A stretch of 64,000 nt of DNA from Ferrimonas gelatinilytica (GCF_039544205.1 NZ_BAABLF010000005.1:434001-498000); one strand, 5' to 3'; positions 55,260 through 63,812 are shown, numbered from the stretch's first letter. A program made the numbers and translations. The notes: a model not told the origin generated them from the sequence alone.

Positions 55260-55541
55260 TCAGTCGGGATTCATCTCGAAGATCAGACGCTCTGCCGCAC
55301 AGGAGAACGCCAGGGTGCCGGTCAATCGTTTCTCCGACTCGGACCACTTGGCCTGAGCCTTTACATCGGCAAAGCGCGACTTGGCTTTCTCCGCCACGGC
55401 GCTGAACTCCGCCTCTGCCTCGGCTTGGCTGGCAGCATCGTATGTCAACGTCAGGACAGCATCCTCTTCAGCAATCACAGCCCCAACGTCCATAAAGGCA
55501 CCACAACATTCAGTAACCAGATTTTCCCGTTTATCGTCCAT
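55260..55541 (-). CDS. yfcZ: YfcZ/YiiS-family protein (DUF406)
   Basis: 93 residues, as in E. coli YfcZ (94). The CCGAFMDVGAVI start, the AEAEAEFSAVAEKAKSR helix and the FSCAAERLIFEM ending are diagnostic. GTG 55559 is also in frame, but ATG 55541 has GAGG at normal spacing. No biochemical function is known. The upstream region has a -10 and a perfect palindrome at the class II activator position. Confidence 0.88.
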   Translation of the reverse strand: MDDKRENLVTECCGAFMDVGAVIAEEDAVLTLTYDAASQAEAEAEFSAVAEKAKSRFADVKAQAKWSESEKRLTGTLAFSCAAERLIFEMNPD

Positions 55542-55575
55542 TACGACCTCGTTAAGCACAGCGAATTCACCCCTG

Positions 55576-55618
55576 ATTATAGGCTGCGTTCACCGGGCCA
55601 CCGTGATCGCGATCACGG
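55576..55618 (-). promoter_or_regulatory. yfcZ promoter with CRP/FNR-like palindrome
   Basis: Minus-strand TATAAT at 55581-55576 with no good -35. A perfect 18-bp palindrome CCGTGATCGCGATCACGG at 55601-55618 is centred about 40 bp upstream of the expected start site. GTGA-N6-TCAC fits CRP and TGAT-N4-ATCA fits FNR. Confidence 0.6.
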
Positions 55619-55893
55619 CAGATCCAACGGAGAATCCGATAACCCTATGCGTTTCTGTCGATTAGCCTACTGCAAGCTAGGATACACACCCCGTGTAAAC
55701 CGCCACGGTCATGCGGCCTATGGCAACCTGCGCCCCAGGGGGAGCCTGTTCGCTCGCAGGCTTCCCCTGGGCTTCCTAAAGCTCCACACCCAAATTTCCC
55801 CCAAGCGCCGTCGCTCCAAAGCCAGCGACGAATAGAAAACAGCCAAAAAGGATGATTTGGGTGAATTTATCGCCTTAAGCAGTCAAAACTTTA
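55619..55893. other. Intergenic region between yfcZ and the tRNA-Tyr array
   Basis: About 275 bp. A 62-codon basic frame from the ATG near 55647 (MRFCRLAYCKLGY) is not supported by a ribosome site or recognised family. Around 55738-55771 an imperfect CCCAGGGG/CCCCTGGG hairpin is present without a T run. Confidence 0.45.
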
Positions 55894-55916
55894 GAAAAAA
55901 AGACCCTTGGGTCTTT
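55894..55916 (-). terminator. Antisense-oriented terminator overlapping the tRNA-Tyr promoter
   Basis: 8-bp stem (AAAGACCC / GGGTCTTT), 2-nt loop; leftward it ends in a long T run. Its right arm overlaps the -35 of the tRNA promoter. Confidence 0.6.
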
Positions 55917-55941
55917 ACAGTCGGAGCGGGACTGTTAGTAT
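55914..55941 (+). promoter_or_regulatory. Promoter of the tRNA-Tyr array
   Basis: TTTACA (55914-55919), 16-bp spacer, TAGTAT (55936-55941), discriminator ACGCCCCGC; the first tRNA begins 15 bp later. Confidence 0.72.
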
Positions 55942-55956
55942 ACGCCCCGCACTTGT

Positions 55957-56041
<85 letters not shown>

Positions 56042-56097
56042 TCTTTACCGCTTCGTGGCCGATTTCGGCGGCGAGCACCAGGTAACCATTACCCCGT

Positions 56098-56182
<85 letters not shown>

Positions 56183-56238
56183 TCTTTACCGCTTCGTGGC
56201 CGATTCCGGCGGCGGGCACCAGGTAACCATTACCCCGT

Positions 56239-56323
<85 letters not shown>

Positions 56324-56346
56324 TCTTCTACAATTAGTTTTACCCC

Positions 56347-56432
<86 letters not shown>

Positions 56433-56439
56433 TATCGAT

Positions 56440-56472
56440 AACGCCACCTCAGTTCCCTGAGGTGGCGTTTTT
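56440..56472 (+). terminator. Terminator of the tRNA-Tyr array
   Basis: 11-bp stem (ACGCCACCTCA / TGAGGTGGCGT), 6-nt loop, five T. Confidence 0.93.
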
Positions 56473-56530
56473 CATGGGCTTTTCTGAGTAAGAGAACCGA
56501 CACTCCGCGCCGAGCGCAGCACGGTCGCTG

Positions 56531-56755
56531 TCATCCCCGGCGTTCCGTTTGCACCAATGGCTTCAGAAGGTAACTCAGGCCGTTGTGCTTGATCTCCAGC
56601 ATTAGGGCCAGTTTGGGTCCCAGTGGGGGGGCCGGCCAGCCCCGATTCTGCATCCAAACCAGATAGGCGATAGGCAGACGGGAAAGCGGTTGTCCCGCAT
56701 ACTTGCCAAAGGGCATTGTCTCGTTCGCCAGTTGCCTTAACAGTTCAGGGTTCAT
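56531..56755 (-). CDS. DUF3820 family protein
   Basis: 74 residues. TMPFGKYAGQPLSRLPIAYLVWM is the family's core (PFGKYKG...LPxxYLxW), and it ends with a basic tail. Family members are small soluble proteins of unknown role, sometimes annotated as a quorum-regulated virulence factor. Divergent from the cds1-like gene with about 50 bp between the starts. Confidence 0.82.
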   Translation of the reverse strand: MNPELLRQLANETMPFGKYAGQPLSRLPIAYLVWMQNRGWPAPPLGPKLALMLEIKHNGLSYLLKPLVQTERRG

Positions 56756-56803
56756 TGCGTTACCATCTCGCCATTAACATGCCAGCCATTATACGGAAGA
56801 TTT

Positions 56804-57892
56804 ATGCCTCGCAGTTGGGTTAACTGGGCCATCGCCCAAATCGAAGCCGATTTTCAGCGCAGCGCTGATACCCACCTTATTAAACTCGACCTGCCCGCCC
56901 TACCGCAGATCGATATCTACTTGAAAGACGAGAGCACCCACCCCACAGGAAGCCTGAAACACCGACTGGCCCGCTCCCTCTTTCTCTATGCCCTCAGCAA
57001 CGGATGGATCCAGTCGAACACTCCGGTGATCGAGTCCTCCTCCGGCTCCACCGCCATCTCCGAGGCCTACTTCGCACGCCTGCTGGGGTTGCCGTTTATC
57101 GCAGTAATCCCCAAAAGTACGGCTCAGAAGAAGATCGATCAGATCGAGTTCTACGGCGGCCGATGTCACCTGGTCGAACCCAAGGATATCTACACCGAAA
57201 GTGCCCGCCTGGCCAAGGAGATGAACGGCCACTACATGGACCAGTTCACCTATGCGGAGCGAGCTACCGACTGGCGCGGCAACAACAACATCGCCGACGC
57301 TATCTTCAACCAGATGAAACGGGAGCGTTTTCCCGAGCCCCGCTACATTGTGATGAGCCCCGGTACCGGCGGCACCTCCGCCACCATAGGTCGCTACCTG
57401 CGCTACCAGCAGCACAACACGGAACTGTGCGTGGTGGACCCGGATAACTCGGTATTCTTCGAGTACTACCATCGCCGTGATCCCAGCCTGGTCAGCGATG
57501 CCTGCTCGCGCATCGAGGGGATTGGCCGCCCACGGGTGGAGCCCTCCTTCATCCCCGACGTGGTAGACCAGATGCGCCAGGTACCGGACGCCGCCGCCAT
57601 CGCCACCATGGAGTGGATCAGCGGCCAGTTGGGCCGTAAAGTGGGCGCGAGTACCGGCACCAACCTTTACGGCGTACTCCAGTTGGCGGAGGAGATGCAA
57701 CAGCGTGGGGAGTCCGGTTCCCTGATCACTCTGCTGTGTGATTCCGGCGAACGCTACCTGGACAGCTATTACTGCCCCGAATGGGTTGCTGAGCGTATCG
57801 GCGATGTCCACCCCTACCGTGAAGCCCTTCACCGCTTTAGCCAGACCGGCCGGCTCACGGCACCCACCCCACAGGAGGCCACCCATGCCTGA
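56804..57892 (+). CDS. PLP-dependent cysteine synthase-family enzyme, Cds1-like L-cysteine desulfhydrase
   Basis: 362 residues, fold type II PLP enzyme. The PLP Lys is in HPTGSLKHRLA (about residue 51), ESSSGSTAISEAYFARLLG is the substrate loop, and the phosphate-binding loop is SPGTGGTSATIGRYLR. These variants and the length match the Cds1-type cysteine desulfhydrases, which release H2S, rather than CysK/CysM (about 310 residues). The reaction is inferred. The stop overlaps queC by 8 bp. Confidence 0.82.
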   Translation: MPRSWVNWAIAQIEADFQRSADTHLIKLDLPALPQIDIYLKDESTHPTGSLKHRLARSLFLYALSNGWIQSNTPVIESSSGSTAISEAYFARLLGLPFIAVIPKSTAQKKIDQIEFYGGRCHLVEPKDIYTESARLAKEMNGHYMDQFTYAERATDWRGNNNIADAIFNQMKRERFPEPRYIVMSPGTGGTSATIGRYLRYQQHNTELCVVDPDNSVFFEYYHRRDPSLVSDACSRIEGIGRPRVEPSFIPDVVDQMRQVPDAAAIATMEWISGQLGRKVGASTGTNLYGVLQLAEEMQQRGESGSLITLLCDSGERYLDSYYCPEWVAERIGDVHPYREALHRFSQTGRLTAPTPQEATHA

Positions 57893-58586
57893 CATCTCTA
57901 TCGCCGTTGTGGTGTTTTCTGGCGGCCAGGACTCGACCACCTGCCTGGTCCAGGCCCTTAAGCAGTACGACGAAGTTCATGCCATCACCTTCGATTATGG
58001 CCAGCGCCATGCCGAGGAGATCGCGGTGGCCCGGGAGCTGGCCAAGACCTTGGGGGTAGCCGCCCACAAGGTGCTGGATGTGAAGCTGCTCAATGAACTG
58101 GCGATCAGCGCCCTGACCCGAGACAGTATCCCGGTGGCCAACGAGTTGATGGAAAATGGGCTGCCCAACACCTTCGTACCGGGTCGCAACATCCTTTTTC
58201 TGACCCTGGCAGGGATCTACGCCTACCAGATCGGTGCCCAAACGGTGATCACCGGGGTTTGCGAGACCGACTACTCCGGCTACCCCGACTGTCGCAACGA
58301 GTTCGTGAAGGCGCTGGAAAGAGCACTTGAGCTGGGTATGGACCGGCCACTGACTCTACGCACGCCCCTGATGTGGTTGGACAAAGCCGAGACCTGGGCC
58401 CTGGCGGACCACTACCAGGCATTGCCGCTGGTGCGCGACCAGACCCTGACCTGTTACAATGGCATCATCGGCAGCGGCTGCGGCCACTGCCCCGCCTGCG
58501 AACTTCGGGCCCGGGGACTGTCCCAGTACCAAGCAGCGCCCGCTCATTACCAACATCAGCTTCAGGAGAAAGGCGCCCTTGTGTGA
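57885..58586 (+). CDS. queC: 7-cyano-7-deazaguanine synthase QueC
   Basis: 233 residues, near the E. coli length (231). ATP pyrophosphatase P-loop SGGQDS is at 12-17, followed by FDYGQRH, FVPGRNILFLTLA, and the zinc site GSGCGHCPACELR. It makes preQ0, the precursor of queuosine, used in tRNA-Tyr, -His, -Asn and -Asp. The frame is open farther upstream inside the previous gene, but AGGAGG before ATG 57885 fixes the start. Overlaps both neighbours by 8 bp. Confidence 0.95.
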   Translation: MPDISIAVVVFSGGQDSTTCLVQALKQYDEVHAITFDYGQRHAEEIAVARELAKTLGVAAHKVLDVKLLNELAISALTRDSIPVANELMENGLPNTFVPGRNILFLTLAGIYAYQIGAQTVITGVCETDYSGYPDCRNEFVKALERALELGMDRPLTLRTPLMWLDKAETWALADHYQALPLVRDQTLTCYNGIIGSGCGHCPACELRARGLSQYQAAPAHYQHQLQEKGALV

Positions 58587-59214
58587 CCGCAGCGCTCCCT
58601 TCGGCTATCCGAGCTTGGATCAGATCGGCCTGCCACTGCTACTCACAGGGCTGGCACTGTTGTGCTGGGCCAGCGGATCGGTATTTGAACACCTGATATG
58701 GGCACGCAACGATCTCGAGAGTGGGCAGTGGTGGCGGCTCTGGAGTGGCCACCTGCTGCACTCCAACAACGCCCACCTGTTGATGAATCTGGGTGGGTTG
58801 ATCCTGATTTTCGCCCTGCATCAACCCCACTACCGTTTCCTGCCAATGCTGCTTCTTAGCATCGCGATGATGGCGCTGATCAGTCTTGGGATCCTCTACT
58901 GGGTACCCGGGATCAGCCGCTACGTCGGCCTCAGCGCGCTACTCCATGGCCTCTTCACCTGGGGCGCCTTGATGGATATCCGCGTCGGCTGGCGCAGCGG
59001 TTACCTGATGCTGGTCGGGGTCTTGGTCAAGGTCGGTTGGGAACTGGTTAGCGGCGGCAGTGAAGACACCGCAGCACTGATCGATGCCCGGGTCGCGGTG
59101 GAGTCTCATGCCTTGGGAGTGGCCAGCGCCCTAGCGCTCTTTTTGCCCTACTGGGGCTGGCTAAGCCTGCGCCATAAAGCGGGCAGGGCTCAGCCTTTGA
59201 TCCAGAGCGACTGA
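58579..59214 (+). CDS. rrtA: Rhombosortase-like intramembrane serine protease (RrtA type)
   Basis: 211 residues from a TTG at 58579, overlapping the queC stop, with AGGAG ten bases upstream. Six hydrophobic helices. HLLHSNNAHLLMNLGGL matches the rhomboid HxxxN-type helix, GLSALLHGLFTWG holds the catalytic Ser, and VESHALGVASAL supplies the His. The small size and GLSxxLHG pattern point to rhombosortase, which processes GlyGly-CTERM proteins. The residue after Ser is Ala, where many members have Gly. No GlyGly-CTERM substrate is encoded in this window. Confidence 0.8.
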   Translation: MCDRSAPFGYPSLDQIGLPLLLTGLALLCWASGSVFEHLIWARNDLESGQWWRLWSGHLLHSNNAHLLMNLGGLILIFALHQPHYRFLPMLLLSIAMMALISLGILYWVPGISRYVGLSALLHGLFTWGALMDIRVGWRSGYLMLVGVLVKVGWELVSGGSEDTAALIDARVAVESHALGVASALALFLPYWGWLSLRHKAGRAQPLIQSD

Positions 59215-59240
59215 ACCTGTCCTACTAAACCGCGGTACAA

Positions 59241-59271
59241 AAACAGGGCCCTCATAGTGAGGGCCCTGTTT
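59241..59271. terminator. Bidirectional terminator after the rhombosortase-like gene
   Basis: 14-bp perfect stem (AAACAGGGCCCTCA / TGAGGGCCCTGTTT), 3-nt loop; T-rich on the leftward side. Confidence 0.85.
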
Positions 59272-59308
59272 GGTGCTATGCGACACGTCGGTCATGAAGG
59301 GGCAAAGG

Positions 59309-59704
59309 CTACCAACGGGTTGCGTAACTGCCGCTGCCCTGCCCCTCCTTGAAACTTTTGGCCATCAGCCGCATCGCCTCATCATAATCCCCGTTCATGG
59401 CAGCGCGGTACTGGTCCTCCTTGAGCACACGCTCGCGGATCCCCCCCGCCGCAGTGGGAAAGTCCTGTAGCAGGAGGTTGATGTCCTCCTCCCAGCCTGG
59501 GCCATAGGGCGCCGGCGTATGATCGGTACCGTAGTAGGCGAGACCAATCACATCAGCTTGACCACGCTGGGTCAGGGCACTGCGCAGCTGCGACACCTCC
59601 ATAGGCCCGGAACTATCGAGCGTTGGGCGGGGCCCCAACACCGCCGCTACGGCACCCAGCAGGGCGATCCCAAGAAACAGTTTGCGTTCAGTAGTTGCCA
59701 ACAT
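59309..59704 (-). CDS. Small exported or membrane-anchored protein, unknown function
   Basis: 131 residues from ATG 59704, which has GGGGAGG upstream; the frame extends 24 bp further. One N-terminal hydrophobic segment (LFLGIALLGAVAAVLG) acts as signal or anchor. A polar domain follows with LAYYGTDHTPAPYGPGWEED and a helical C-terminus rich in Met/Asp/Glu. No recognised domain. It lies 60 bp downstream of uvrB on the same strand and could be cotranscribed. Confidence 0.55.
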   Translation of the reverse strand: MLATTERKLFLGIALLGAVAAVLGPRPTLDSSGPMEVSQLRSALTQRGQADVIGLAYYGTDHTPAPYGPGWEEDINLLLQDFPTAAGGIRERVLKEDQYRAAMNGDYDEAMRLMAKSFKEGQGSGSYATRW

Positions 59705-59764
59705 AACGCCTCCCCACACTGACTCCATCTTGGATTAAGTATGGCAAGGGGTCAGCGTTTGCGC

Positions 59765-61762
59765 CTATCCGCTCACCAGTTGGGCCTGCAACTGGGCCAC
59801 TTCATCCCGTAACGCCGCCGCCTGCTCAAACTCCAGGTCCTTGGCATGCTGGTACATCTGCTTCTCGAGGGCGGCGATCTCCTTAACCAGCTGCTGCGGC
59901 GACTTGATGGCGTAATCCGGTTTGGCCTCCGCAACTTTGCGTGCGCCGGGACGTTTACCGCCGCCAAGGTCCATCACATCGGTGATCTTCTTATCCAGCC
60001 CCTTGGGCACGATGCCATGCTCCGCATTGAACGCCTCCTGCTTGGCACGCCGCCGCTGGGTCTCCTCGATGGCCCGCTGCATCGAGCCGGTGATGCGGTC
60101 GCCATAGAGTATCGCCTTGCCGTTCACGTTCCGGGCGGCGCGGCCTATGGTCTGGATCAGCGAACGGTCCGAGCGCAGGAACCCCTCCTTATCAGCATCA
60201 AGGATCGCCACCAGAGACACCTCCGGCATGTCCAACCCCTCCCTCAGCAGGTTGATCCCCACCAGCACATCAAAGGTGCCCAGACGCAGATCCCGGATGA
60301 TCTCCACCCGCTCCACCGTTTCCACGTCGGAGTGCAGATAACGAACCTTTTGGCCATGCTCCTCCAGGTACTCAGTCAGGTCCTCCGCCATCCTCTTGGT
60401 CAGGGTGGTCACCAGCACCCGCTCCCCTACCGCCACCCGTTTACGGATCTCCGACAGAAGGTCATCCACCTGGGTGGCTACCGGGCGAACCTCGATCTCC
60501 GGGTCCAGCAGCCCAGTAGGCCGAACCACCTGCTCCACCACTTCGCCGCCGGATTTCTCCAACTCGTACGCCGCCGGCGTGGCGGACACGAACACCGTCT
60601 GCGGCGCGATGGACTCAAACTCCTCGAACTTCAAGGGACGATTGTCCATCGCCGAGGGAAGGCGGAAACCAAACTCCACCAGGGTCTCCTTGCGGCTGCG
60701 ATCCCCTTTGTACATCGCCCCCAACTGCGGCACCATCACGTGGGACTCGTCGATCACCAGCAGGCCATCGTCCGGCAAGTAATCCAGCAGTGTCGGGGGC
60801 GGCTCCCCCGGTGCCCGACCGGAGAGGTAGCGGGAGTAGTTCTCGATCCCGGAGCAGTAGCCCAGCTCCAGCATCATCTCGATGTCAAACTGGGTTCGCT
60901 CCTTGATCCGCTGTGCCTCGATCAGCTTGTTGTTATCCAACAGCTGCTGATGGCGGACCTTCAGCTCCGCTTTGATATCGTCGATCGCCTCGAGGATCGT
61001 CTCCCTTGGGGTCACGTAATGGGTTTTGGGGTACACGGTGTAGCGGGCAGTGGTCCTCTCCACGGCGCCGGTGAGGGGGTCAAACAGACTGATCCGCTCA
61101 ACCTCCTCGTCAAACAACTCCACCCTGACCGCATCCCGTTCGGAGTCCGCCGGAAAGATGTCGATCACCTCCCCGCGAACTCGGAAGGTTCCCCGTTCAA
61201 ACGCGGCATCATTGCGCTGGTACTGAAGCTCCGCCAGGCGCTTCAGGATATCCCGCTGGTTGATGATGTCTCCGACCCGAAGGTGCAGCAGCATCGCCAT
61301 GTACGCCTTAGGATCCCCCAGGCCGTAGATGGAGGAGACGGACGCCACCAGGATCACGTCACGTCGCTCCATCAGCGACTTGGTCGCCGACAGACGCATC
61401 TGCTCAATATGGGCATTGATGGAGGCGTCCTTCTCGATGAAGGTGTCGGTAGAGGGCACGTAGGCTTCCGGCTGGTAGTAGTCGTAGTAAGAGACGAAAT
61501 ACTCCACCGCATTCTGGGGAAAGAACTCCTTCATCTCCCCATACAGCTGGGCAGCCAGGGTCTTGTTGTGGGCAAGGATGATCGTGGGCCGCTGCAACTG
61601 GGCTACCACATTGGCCATGGTGAAGGTTTTACCGGAGCCGGTCACCCCGAGCAGGGTCTGGTGCGCCAACCCGGCCTGGATCCCCTCAAGCAACTTTGCG
61701 ATGGCCTCAGGCTGATCGCCGGCGGGCTGAAAACGGGACTGAAGTTTGAAGGGGCGGCTCAT
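59765..61762 (-). CDS. uvrB: UvrABC excinuclease subunit B
   Basis: 665 residues (E. coli 673). Walker A GVTGSGKT is at 39-46, the DNA-inserting beta-hairpin region is YYDYYQPEAYVPSTDTF, and the helicase Walker B and later motifs are LLVIDESHV, VSATPAAYE, LREGLDMPEV and QTIGRAARN. The C-terminal UVR domain (LEKQMYQHAKDLEFEQAAALRDE) binds UvrC. It verifies damage in nucleotide excision repair. It follows the MATE gene by 14 bp, so it may be read from that promoter. I see no LexA-type CTGT-N8-ACAG box directly upstream. Confidence 0.97.
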   Translation of the reverse strand: MSRPFKLQSRFQPAGDQPEAIAKLLEGIQAGLAHQTLLGVTGSGKTFTMANVVAQLQRPTIILAHNKTLAAQLYGEMKEFFPQNAVEYFVSYYDYYQPEAYVPSTDTFIEKDASINAHIEQMRLSATKSLMERRDVILVASVSSIYGLGDPKAYMAMLLHLRVGDIINQRDILKRLAELQYQRNDAAFERGTFRVRGEVIDIFPADSERDAVRVELFDEEVERISLFDPLTGAVERTTARYTVYPKTHYVTPRETILEAIDDIKAELKVRHQQLLDNNKLIEAQRIKERTQFDIEMMLELGYCSGIENYSRYLSGRAPGEPPPTLLDYLPDDGLLVIDESHVMVPQLGAMYKGDRSRKETLVEFGFRLPSAMDNRPLKFEEFESIAPQTVFVSATPAAYELEKSGGEVVEQVVRPTGLLDPEIEVRPVATQVDDLLSEIRKRVAVGERVLVTTLTKRMAEDLTEYLEEHGQKVRYLHSDVETVERVEIIRDLRLGTFDVLVGINLLREGLDMPEVSLVAILDADKEGFLRSDRSLIQTIGRAARNVNGKAILYGDRITGSMQRAIEETQRRRAKQEAFNAEHGIVPKGLDKKITDVMDLGGGKRPGARKVAEAKPDYAIKSPQQLVKEIAALEKQMYQHAKDLEFEQAAALRDEVAQLQAQLVSG

Positions 61763-61776
61763 GCCTGGAACACCTC

Positions 61777-63144
61777 TTAGCGTTTGGACGGACTCGGTAG
61801 TGGCGCGGTTGGGTGGTGAAGACAGCGATCCAGCCAGCGCCAGGCGATGATCGCCGTGACGAGATTCGCCACCACCACGCCGGAGAAAACACCCGGCAGG
61901 CCCGCCAGTTTACCACCGATCCATGCCAGCGGCAGGTAGGTGACAAAAAGCCGGATAATCGACAGAGTCAGCGCGTTCATCGGTCGGCGCAGGGCATTGA
62001 AGCTCGAGTTCGTCAGGATCACCACCCCCTGCGGTCCCCAACTGAGGGGCAAGATCGCGATCAACAGTCCCAGACTCTGGGCCACCTCGGCGTCCTGGGC
62101 AAAAAGTGCCGCCAGTTGTCCGGAAAGGGCCCAGAGCGCCAGGTAGATCCCCCCCTGCCAGATCAGGATGAACCGGATCACCGAGCGGTACAGGTGCTGC
62201 ACCCGAGCCATCTGACCCGCCGCGGCATTTTGACTGATCAGTGGTGGCAGGCTCATTGACAGCGTGAGGATCACCAGGGTGGCCAGGGACTCCAGGCGGG
62301 TACCCACACCCAGCGCCGCCACCGCCGCATCCCCATACTGCGCCACAATGGCCGTCATCGCCGCCATCGCCATGGGGGTCAGCATGTTAGCCCCGGCCGC
62401 CGGCGCGGCCACCGCCAGTAACTGCCGTGCCGCCAACACCTGTGCCCGACGCCGGCGGTACCAGCCAAGCGCCTTCATCCGGACCAGCAGCATGTACAGG
62501 ATGAGTAGGCTGGATAACCCGTAGGCGATCACCGTCGCCCAGGCCGCGCCCGCCAAACCCAATGCAGGAAACGGGCCCCAACCGAAGATAAACAGCGGGT
62601 CCAGGGCGGCATTGGTAAAGGCACTGGCCGCCATCACCAGACTGGGGCCCCGGGTATTACCGTTGGCCCGCATCACCGCGTTGCCCACCATGGGAAACGC
62701 CACAAAGATCGCCCCCATCAGCCAGACCGACATGTAGTCATCGGTCAATTTACGCATCGCCTCGTCTGCGCCCAACAGCCGGAAGATGGCATCGTGGCCC
62801 AACCACACCGGCACACTTATCACCAGCACCAGCAACGCCGACAGCGCCAGTGCCGTGCCGCCAGCGGCGCGGGCACGGGCCGCTCTGCCTCGCCCCAGTG
62901 CGGTGGCCACCATCGCCGAGGTGCCTATCCCCAAACCAATCACCATGGAAAAGAGGGTGAAAGTGACCGGGAAGGTGTAGGAGAAGGCAGCCAACTCTTC
63001 GGTACCCAGCAAACTGACGAAATAGGCATCCACGAAGTTAAAAGAGGTCAGCAACACCATCGCCAGCAGTAACGGCCAGGTCATGCGTTTCAGGTGGGCG
63101 ACGGGGTCGCCTTGGGTTAATTGATGAACGGGCGGGCGGGACAA
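61777..63144 (-). CDS. MATE-family multidrug/toxin efflux transporter
   Basis: 455 residues, 12 hydrophobic helices, the normal MATE length. Internal repeat pattern: FVDAYFVSLLGTEELAAFS and GVGTRLESLATLVILTLS in the two halves, plus MRANGNTRGPSLVM. It exports cationic drugs using Na+ or H+ gradients. The frame is open to 63318, but TTG 63144 (MSRPPVHQLTQG) follows CTGGAG at good spacing and starts the family's N-terminus. First gene of a likely MATE-uvrB transcript. Confidence 0.88.
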   Translation of the reverse strand: MSRPPVHQLTQGDPVAHLKRMTWPLLLAMVLLTSFNFVDAYFVSLLGTEELAAFSYTFPVTFTLFSMVIGLGIGTSAMVATALGRGRAARARAAGGTALALSALLVLVISVPVWLGHDAIFRLLGADEAMRKLTDDYMSVWLMGAIFVAFPMVGNAVMRANGNTRGPSLVMAASAFTNAALDPLFIFGWGPFPALGLAGAAWATVIAYGLSSLLILYMLLVRMKALGWYRRRRAQVLAARQLLAVAAPAAGANMLTPMAMAAMTAIVAQYGDAAVAALGVGTRLESLATLVILTLSMSLPPLISQNAAAGQMARVQHLYRSVIRFILIWQGGIYLALWALSGQLAALFAQDAEVAQSLGLLIAILPLSWGPQGVVILTNSSFNALRRPMNALTLSIIRLFVTYLPLAWIGGKLAGLPGVFSGVVVANLVTAIIAWRWLDRCLHHPTAPLPSPSKR

Positions 63145-63271
63145 CGACTTCTCCAGAATGAAGATCGAAACAGAAACGGGTGCGCAACCCGACTTTAACA
63201 CAGTCGATTGGATTCGCGCAGCGTCCAGGGGATCGCCCGCACTCCACCGGTCAGGCTCTAAGTGATTGAAT

Positions 63272-63296
63272 AGTATAAGGTCAAAACTTATACACA
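63272..63296 (-). promoter_or_regulatory. MATE-uvrB promoter -10 with adjacent DnaA box
   Basis: Minus-strand TATACT (63277-63272). Just upstream, over the -35 region, lies TTATACACA (63288-63296, plus strand), a match to the DnaA box TTATNCACA. Confidence 0.52.
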
Positions 63297-63367
63297 AAGG
63301 TCCATCAGTACGCCTCAAAGCGGCGTCAAACCGGGATTTTTCGACCGCGACGACGCCACATAAACAC

Positions 63368-63394
63368 GGTTATCCACAAAAACAGTGGATAACC
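63368..63394. promoter_or_regulatory. Inverted pair of DnaA boxes
   Basis: A perfect 10-bp inverted repeat GGTTATCCAC / GTGGATAACC with a 7-nt centre contains TTATCCACA (63370-63378, plus) and TTATCCACT (63384-63392, minus). About 75 bp from the TTATACACA box. Confidence 0.68.
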
Positions 63395-63747
63395 AGAAGA
63401 AGGTCGCGCCCCGCCTCAACTTATAAAAGTCAATGGGTTAAATACCTTATTTTTCCATCTCCGGGTGATGTTCTTGGAGGAGCGAGCTCCGGTGGTGGGG
63501 CCGCCGTGAACGGCCGGCAGGCTTGCCAAATTTCGGGCTCGGCAAGCGCAGATCCCGCACTTCGCCAATCTGCTCTTGCACCGGCACCGATTTTGCCTAT
63601 CGGATCCGCCCCAATGGGATGCCTTGAAAAATCGCAGAACCCGCCGAAGTTTAAACGTAAGGACCCTTAATCGTTGCGAAATTGCACCGCCAAAAGGCCA
63701 CCGGCGTCTACGCTTGGTAATAATCTGGCCTGACAGGATCGAAAGAC
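63395..63747. other. Intergenic region right of the DnaA boxes
   Basis: About 350 bp. An AT-rich patch (about 63418-63460) lies next to the DnaA boxes, then GC-rich sequence without a credible gene. Short hairpins around 63478-63495 (GGAG/CTCC) are not followed by T runs. Confidence 0.5.
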
Positions 63748-63776
63748 TTGACCCTAGGCGTGGTAGGCGGTGTAAC
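63748..63776 (+). promoter_or_regulatory. Promoter candidate for the terminal gene
   Basis: TTGACC (63748-63753), 17-bp spacer, TGTAAC (63771-63776). Confidence 0.5.
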
Positions 63777-63812
63777 CTACGGGCCATTGAGTGAAAAAGG
63801 ACTTATCACAGA

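Noticed and set aside
55647..55835. 62-codon basic peptide frame upstream of tRNA-Tyr
   Set aside because: No ribosome site, no recognised family, and composition typical of non-coding sequence.
59846..61780. A 644-codon rightward frame opposite uvrB
   Set aside because: Antisense shadow of a GC-rich gene; no ribosome site and a His/Leu-rich composition typical of shadow frames.
63272..63460. Chromosome origin oriC because of DnaA boxes and an AT-rich patch
   Set aside because: Only three boxes, and none of the usual neighbours (dnaA, dnaN, mnmG, parA) is present.
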